A stretch of DNA of 64,000 bases. Source: an uncultured SAR116 cluster alpha proteobacterium (GTDB lineage Bacteria > Pseudomonadota > Alphaproteobacteria > Puniceispirillales > Marisalimonadaceae). Location of the stretch: positions 124,001 to 188,000 of the forward strand of contig CACJQK010000001.1 in assembly GCA_902595515.1 (NCBI GenBank), read 5' to 3'. A program made the translations under genes and the position numbers. Below, piece by piece: positions 60,987 to 64,000 of this stretch (the first letter of the stretch is position 1; each line of letters begins with the position of its first letter). Below the pieces are notes generated by a model, which saw only the letters and a program-made list of their open reading frames with translations, made no database searches and was not told where the DNA came from.

Positions 60987-61865
60987 ATGATAAAAATTGA
61001 AAGTTTTCCAAATTTGATTGAAAAGGTGAATTTTAACTACACTAAATTAATGTTAATCTTTTTATTACTTAAAACCTTCCCTTGCTTTGCAACAAATAGT
61101 TTAGTTATAAATATTAATAATACCGAAATCATACTTGAAGGTAATTTTGTTCAGGGTGGTCTGGTAAAAGGTAAAATTAATAAAGATCTTAATATTAAAT
61201 TTAAAGAAAGAGTTCTGAGAAAAACTTCCAACGGAGATTTTGTAATAGGTTTTGGAAGAGATCATCCAAAAGAAGCTAATTTGTATTTTTTTATTAATCA
61301 AAATTGGATTTTAAAAAAATTAGACATAAAACAAAGAAAATATAAAACTCAAGTTATTAATGGACTTGAAAAAAAAATGGTAACCCCACCCAAGTCTTTT
61401 TGGGATAGAATTAAAAAAGAAAATAAAGTAATTAAAGAAGTTAGAAGTTTAGATAGTGATGTAGATTTTATATTTCAAAAGTTTGATTGGCCTACTAAAG
61501 GTATAATTTCTGGAGTTTTTGGTAGTCAAAGAATACTTAATGGAAAACCGAAACGTCCACATTATGGTATTGACATAGCTGCTCCAGAGGGAACTAATAT
61601 ACTTGCTCCCACAGATGCTATAGTAAGAATGGCACAAAAAGACTTATATTATACAGGTGGAACTGTCATGTTAGATCATGGACACGGGGTAACTTCAGTA
61701 TATTCTCATTTGTCGTCTATAAATGTAAAAGTTGGTGACAAAATAGATAAAGATCAAAAAATTGGTGAAGTTGGATCAACTGGGAGATCGACAGGGCCTC
61801 ACTTGGATTGGAGAATAAATTGGTTTTCTGAACGCTTAGATCCAGCACTATTAATAAAAAAATAA
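60987..61865 (+). CDS. M23-family metallopeptidase (murein hydrolase type)
   Basis: A 292-residue exported peptidase of the LytM/M23 type, probably acting on peptidoglycan. A hydrophobic N-terminal signal (KLMLIFLLLKTFPCFA) is followed by a beta-rich N-terminal domain and the C-terminal M23 domain (from about residue 165). Zinc ligands are in HYGIDIAAP (HxxxD) and in YSHLSS; the last motif, usually HxH, reads TGPHLDWRI. This HLD form may be a variant used in alphaproteobacteria. ATG 61050 is a possible alternative start. It is 2 bases after livM. Confidence 0.88.
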   Translation: MIKIESFPNLIEKVNFNYTKLMLIFLLLKTFPCFATNSLVININNTEIILEGNFVQGGLVKGKINKDLNIKFKERVLRKTSNGDFVIGFGRDHPKEANLYFFINQNWILKKLDIKQRKYKTQVINGLEKKMVTPPKSFWDRIKKENKVIKEVRSLDSDVDFIFQKFDWPTKGIISGVFGSQRILNGKPKRPHYGIDIAAPEGTNILAPTDAIVRMAQKDLYYTGGTVMLDHGHGVTSVYSHLSSINVKVGDKIDKDQKIGEVGSTGRSTGPHLDWRINWFSERLDPALLIKK

Positions 61866-61913
61866 ATAAATAGAAAATTGTTTAATAGAATGTAAATTAC
61901 ATGATCTTAAAAC

Positions 61914-61941
61914 TTGACAGATTGCAGTATCAAGCTATATT
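61914..61941 (+). promoter_or_regulatory. Sigma-70-type promoter for rplU-rpmA
   Basis: TTGACA (61914-61919) is a perfect -35 box, separated by 16 bases from TATATT (61936-61941), a good -10 box. About 80 bases of leader follow before the rplU ATG (62022). Confidence 0.6.
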
Positions 61942-62021
61942 CCGATAACGATTTAGACATAGTTATTTCAATAATATTTATTTAAATAATCATTATACTA
62001 ATTAATTATCGGATTATAAAA

Positions 62022-62582
62022 ATGTATGCAGTAGTTAAAACCGGTGGAAAACAATATCGTGTTCAAAAAGAAGATGTAGTTTTAGTTGAAAAACTTAATG
62101 CTAATGATGGTGACCAGCTAGTGCTTAGTGATGTATTAATGGTAGGTGATGGCAAAAAAGTTACACTAGGTACTCCACTAGTTAATGATGCTGCAGTAAT
62201 GGCACAAGTTATTAGACAAACTCGTGGTCCAAAAATTACAATGATATATAAGCGAAGAAGAAAGAATAGTAGAAGAAAACAAGGTCATAAACAAGATCTA
62301 ACACTTCTTAAAATAATTGATATAGCTGAAACTGGCGGATCTAAATTATCTCCAAAAAAAGCTACTGATAAATCAAAAGAAAAAAAGACTAAAGTTGAAA
62401 CTAAACCAAAACCCGGATCTAAGTCAAAAGTAGTTGAAGAAAAAGTTAAAAAATCAGTTAAGGCCAAGTCAACTGCAAGTAAGACAACTGAAAGAAAAAC
62501 AAAATCAGCTTCTATTAACCCTGAAACAAAATCTAAAACAAAAACAACTACTAAAACAAAAAAAACAAGTACTAAAAAATAA
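62022..62582 (+). CDS. rplU: 50S ribosomal protein L21 with long lysine-rich tail
   Basis: The first 102 residues are standard L21 (MYAVVKTGGKQYRVQKED and, near the end, YKRRRKNSRRKQGHKQ). They are followed by an extra tail of about 80 residues made almost only of Lys, Thr, Ser, Pro and Glu, with no hydrophobic core. Tails on L21 occur in some alphaproteobacteria; its function is unknown. It is cotranscribed with rpmA 14 bases later. Confidence 0.95.
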   Translation: MYAVVKTGGKQYRVQKEDVVLVEKLNANDGDQLVLSDVLMVGDGKKVTLGTPLVNDAAVMAQVIRQTRGPKITMIYKRRRKNSRRKQGHKQDLTLLKIIDIAETGGSKLSPKKATDKSKEKKTKVETKPKPGSKSKVVEEKVKKSVKAKSTASKTTERKTKSASINPETKSKTKTTTKTKKTSTKK

Positions 62583-62596
62583 TAAAGGATTAAAAA

Positions 62597-62866
62597 ATGG
62601 CACATAAAAAAGCTGGCGGTAGTTCTAGAAATGGCAGAGACTCAGCCGGAAGAAGATTAGGTGTTAAAAAATTTGGTAGCGAAGCTGTCATTGCTGGTAA
62701 CATTATAATTAGACAACGTGGAACAAAGTATCATCCAGGATCAAACGTTGGAATGGGAAAAGATCATACAATTTTTTCACTTATAGATGGGTATGTTAAG
62801 TTTAAAGAACATAAAGGGAAAAAAATGTTTGTTTCTGTAGAACCAAATAGACAAGCTGCTGAATAA
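62597..62866 (+). CDS. rpmA: 50S ribosomal protein L27
   Basis: An 89-residue L27 with the usual N-terminus [20 protein letters not shown], which reaches the peptidyl-transferase centre, and [25 protein letters not shown] precedes the ATG. It lies between rplU and obgE. Confidence 0.98.
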   Translation: MAHKKAGGSSRNGRDSAGRRLGVKKFGSEAVIAGNIIIRQRGTKYHPGSNVGMGKDHTIFSLIDGYVKFKEHKGKKMFVSVEPNRQAAE

Positions 62867-62890
62867 TCAATTCTTTTTTATTTGAACTCT

Positions 62891-62920
62891 GGAATAGCTT
62901 CATAGCTATTCCTTTTTTTT
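62891..62920 (+). terminator. Rho-independent terminator after rpmA
   Basis: GGAATAGCT (62891-62899) and AGCTATTCC (62904-62912) form a 9-bp stem with a TCAT loop, followed by eight T. It separates rplU-rpmA from obgE. Confidence 0.9.
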
Positions 62921-62965
62921 ATTTTAACTCTTTTCATCTAGAATACTATATATTAGGGTTTTATA

Positions 62966-64000
62966 ATGAAGTTTTTAGATCAAGCTAAAATCTATATAGC
63001 TAGTGGGCGTGGTGGACCTGGATCTATTTCTTTTAGAAGAGAAGCACATGTTCCTTATGGTGGACCAGATGGGGGAAATGGTGGTCGAGGGGGTGATGTA
63101 ATTGCTTTATGTTCAGATGGTCTTAATACGTTAATAGATTTTCGTTATCAACAGCATTTCAAAGCTAGACCCGGAGAGGGTGGTAAAGGAAAAGATAGAA
63201 GTGGAATAAGTGGCAACGATATTATTCTTAGACTTCCTATTGGAACACAGATATTAGATGAAACTAATAATTTTATATTAGCAGATATGACAGAAATCGG
63301 ACAAAAAATTGTTTTAGCCAAGGGAGGTGAAGGGGGTAAAGGTAATGCTTTTTTTAAAACATCTATAAATCAAGCACCAAGAAAAGCACAACCTGGAGGT
63401 CCATTAGAGGAAAAATGGATTTGGCTTCGTCTAAAATTAATAGCAGATATAGGCTTAATTGGACTACCAAATGCAGGCAAAAGCACATTACTTTCCAGAA
63501 TTACAGCTGCAAAACCTAAAATAGCCGACTACCCCTTTACAACACTTCATCCAAATCTTGGAGTGGTTAACCAAGATGATATGGAATTCGTAATAGCGGA
63601 TATTCCTGGATTAATAGAGGGTGCTCATGAAGGATCTGGCTTAGGTCATAGATTTTTAGGTCATGTTGAACGTTGCCAAGGATTATTGCATCTAATAGAC
63701 GTTACTTCTAAAAATATTAAAAAAGATTACCTCACTATTGTTCATGAAATTAAAGCATATGATAGTAATTTATCCAAGAAAAAACAGATCTTAGTTTTAA
63801 CAAAATGCGATGCTGTTGAAGATAAAAAAGTTAAGTCTGCGAAAGAAATTTTAAAAAAACTCAATGTAGAAAATGTTATCAATATTTCTTCAGTTTCAGG
63901 AGAAAATATTATTTACCTTATTAGAGAGTTACAAAACTTTATAGTAAAGACAAAAAATAAAGAAAATAGTAAAGATCAAAGAAAAAAAATTATATCTTGG
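62966..64000 (+). CDS. obgE: GTPase Obg (CgtA), 3' end outside window
   Basis: Obg is a large-subunit ribosome-assembly GTPase. The ATG at 62966 opens a frame that stays open for 345 codons to the window edge. The glycine-rich Obg fold (ASGRGGPGSISFRREAHVPY and GGPDGGNGGRGGDV) is followed by the G domain: G1 GLPNAGKST (about residue 169), G3 DIPGLIEGAHEGSGLGHRFL, G4 TKCD. It is placed after rplU-rpmA, as is common. The C-terminus is not visible. Confidence 0.97.
   Translation, partial: MKFLDQAKIYIASGRGGPGSISFRREAHVPYGGPDGGNGGRGGDVIALCSDGLNTLIDFRYQQHFKARPGEGGKGKDRSGISGNDIILRLPIGTQILDETNNFILADMTEIGQKIVLAKGGEGGKGNAFFKTSINQAPRKAQPGGPLEEKWIWLRLKLIADIGLIGLPNAGKSTLLSRITAAKPKIADYPFTTLHPNLGVVNQDDMEFVIADIPGLIEGAHEGSGLGHRFLGHVERCQGLLHLIDVTSKNIKKDYLTIVHEIKAYDSNLSKKKQILVLTKCDAVEDKKVKSAKEILKKLNVENVINISSVSGENIIYLIRELQNFIVKTKNKENSKDQRKKIISW

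Noticed and set aside
62285-62605. 106-codon hydrophobic frame on the minus strand
   Set aside because: It is the complement of the lysine-rich L21 tail, which automatically reads as Phe/Leu/Val-rich.

Overview
The window looks like a piece of the chromosome of a small-genome, very AT-rich marine alphaproteobacterium (SAR11-like, HIMB59/AEGEAN-169-like or SAR116-like). I infer this from the strong A/T bias, the tight gene packing, the order rpmH-rnpA-yidD-yidC-engB-argB, and the dominance of TRAP and ABC uptake systems. No rRNA, IS element, intact prophage or CRISPR array was seen. The exact clade is an inference, because no marker-gene search was possible.

Layout. 1-4.1 kb (minus strand) is the housekeeping block argB(partial)-engB-yidC-yidD-rnpA-rpmH plus gpt. 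4.25 kb holds tRNA-Arg(ACG), directly followed by the decayed N-terminus of a tyrosine integrase and other small-ORF debris. 5.1-7.2 kb is a polar amino-acid ABC operon (two permeases and a binding protein, no ATPase). 7.5-19.7 kb is an accessory-looking tract of small genes: a frameshifted Nmad3 (nucleotide-modification-associated) gene, two paralogous five-cysteine mini-proteins flanking a membrane protein, two related small membrane proteins, and MORN, cupin, SRAP, DUF2784, CutA, DUF4174, Zn-peptidase, CIA30 and MAPEG genes, followed by qor, a rhodanese and rsmJ. 19.8-24.5 kb carries MOSC, ChrA, cytochrome c', a Zn-alcohol dehydrogenase and a MATE exporter.

24.5-39.2 kb is a catabolic region: a D-aminoacylase-type amidohydrolase, a class III CoA-transferase, a 3-hydroxyacyl-CoA dehydrogenase, a glutathionyl-hydroquinone reductase, a glutamine-amidotransferase-like hydrolase, a HAD dehalogenase, an EamA exporter, an SDR, a D-2-hydroxyacid dehydrogenase, RidA, an amidase, and a divergent TRAP system with a fused DctQM. 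39.1-44.6 kb carries TerC, a GMC oxidoreductase overlapping a methyltransferase, AlaX, an SDR and a DUF445 protein.

44.6-55.8 kb is the most coherent functional unit. A five-gene minus-strand operon (extradiol dioxygenase, flavin hydroxylase, IclR regulator, second extradiol-type VOC protein, fumarylacetoacetate-hydrolase-fold enzyme) reads divergently from a complete TRAP transporter, and a second complete TRAP set follows. This reads as uptake, hydroxylation and meta-cleavage of an aromatic acid under IclR control. 56-61 kb is a complete branched-chain-amino-acid-type (Liv) ABC operon, then an M23 peptidase. 62-64 kb is rplU-rpmA-obgE (partial).

A recurring pattern: in all three loci where a substrate-binding-protein gene precedes its transporter partners on the same strand (50.8, 53.8 and 57.1 kb), a strong hairpin lies at the junction. 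Two of these are textbook terminators ending 3-4 bases before the next ATG. The binding-protein genes have strong Shine-Dalgarno sequences and the genes after the hairpins have none, which suggests a built-in way to make binding protein in large excess over permease.
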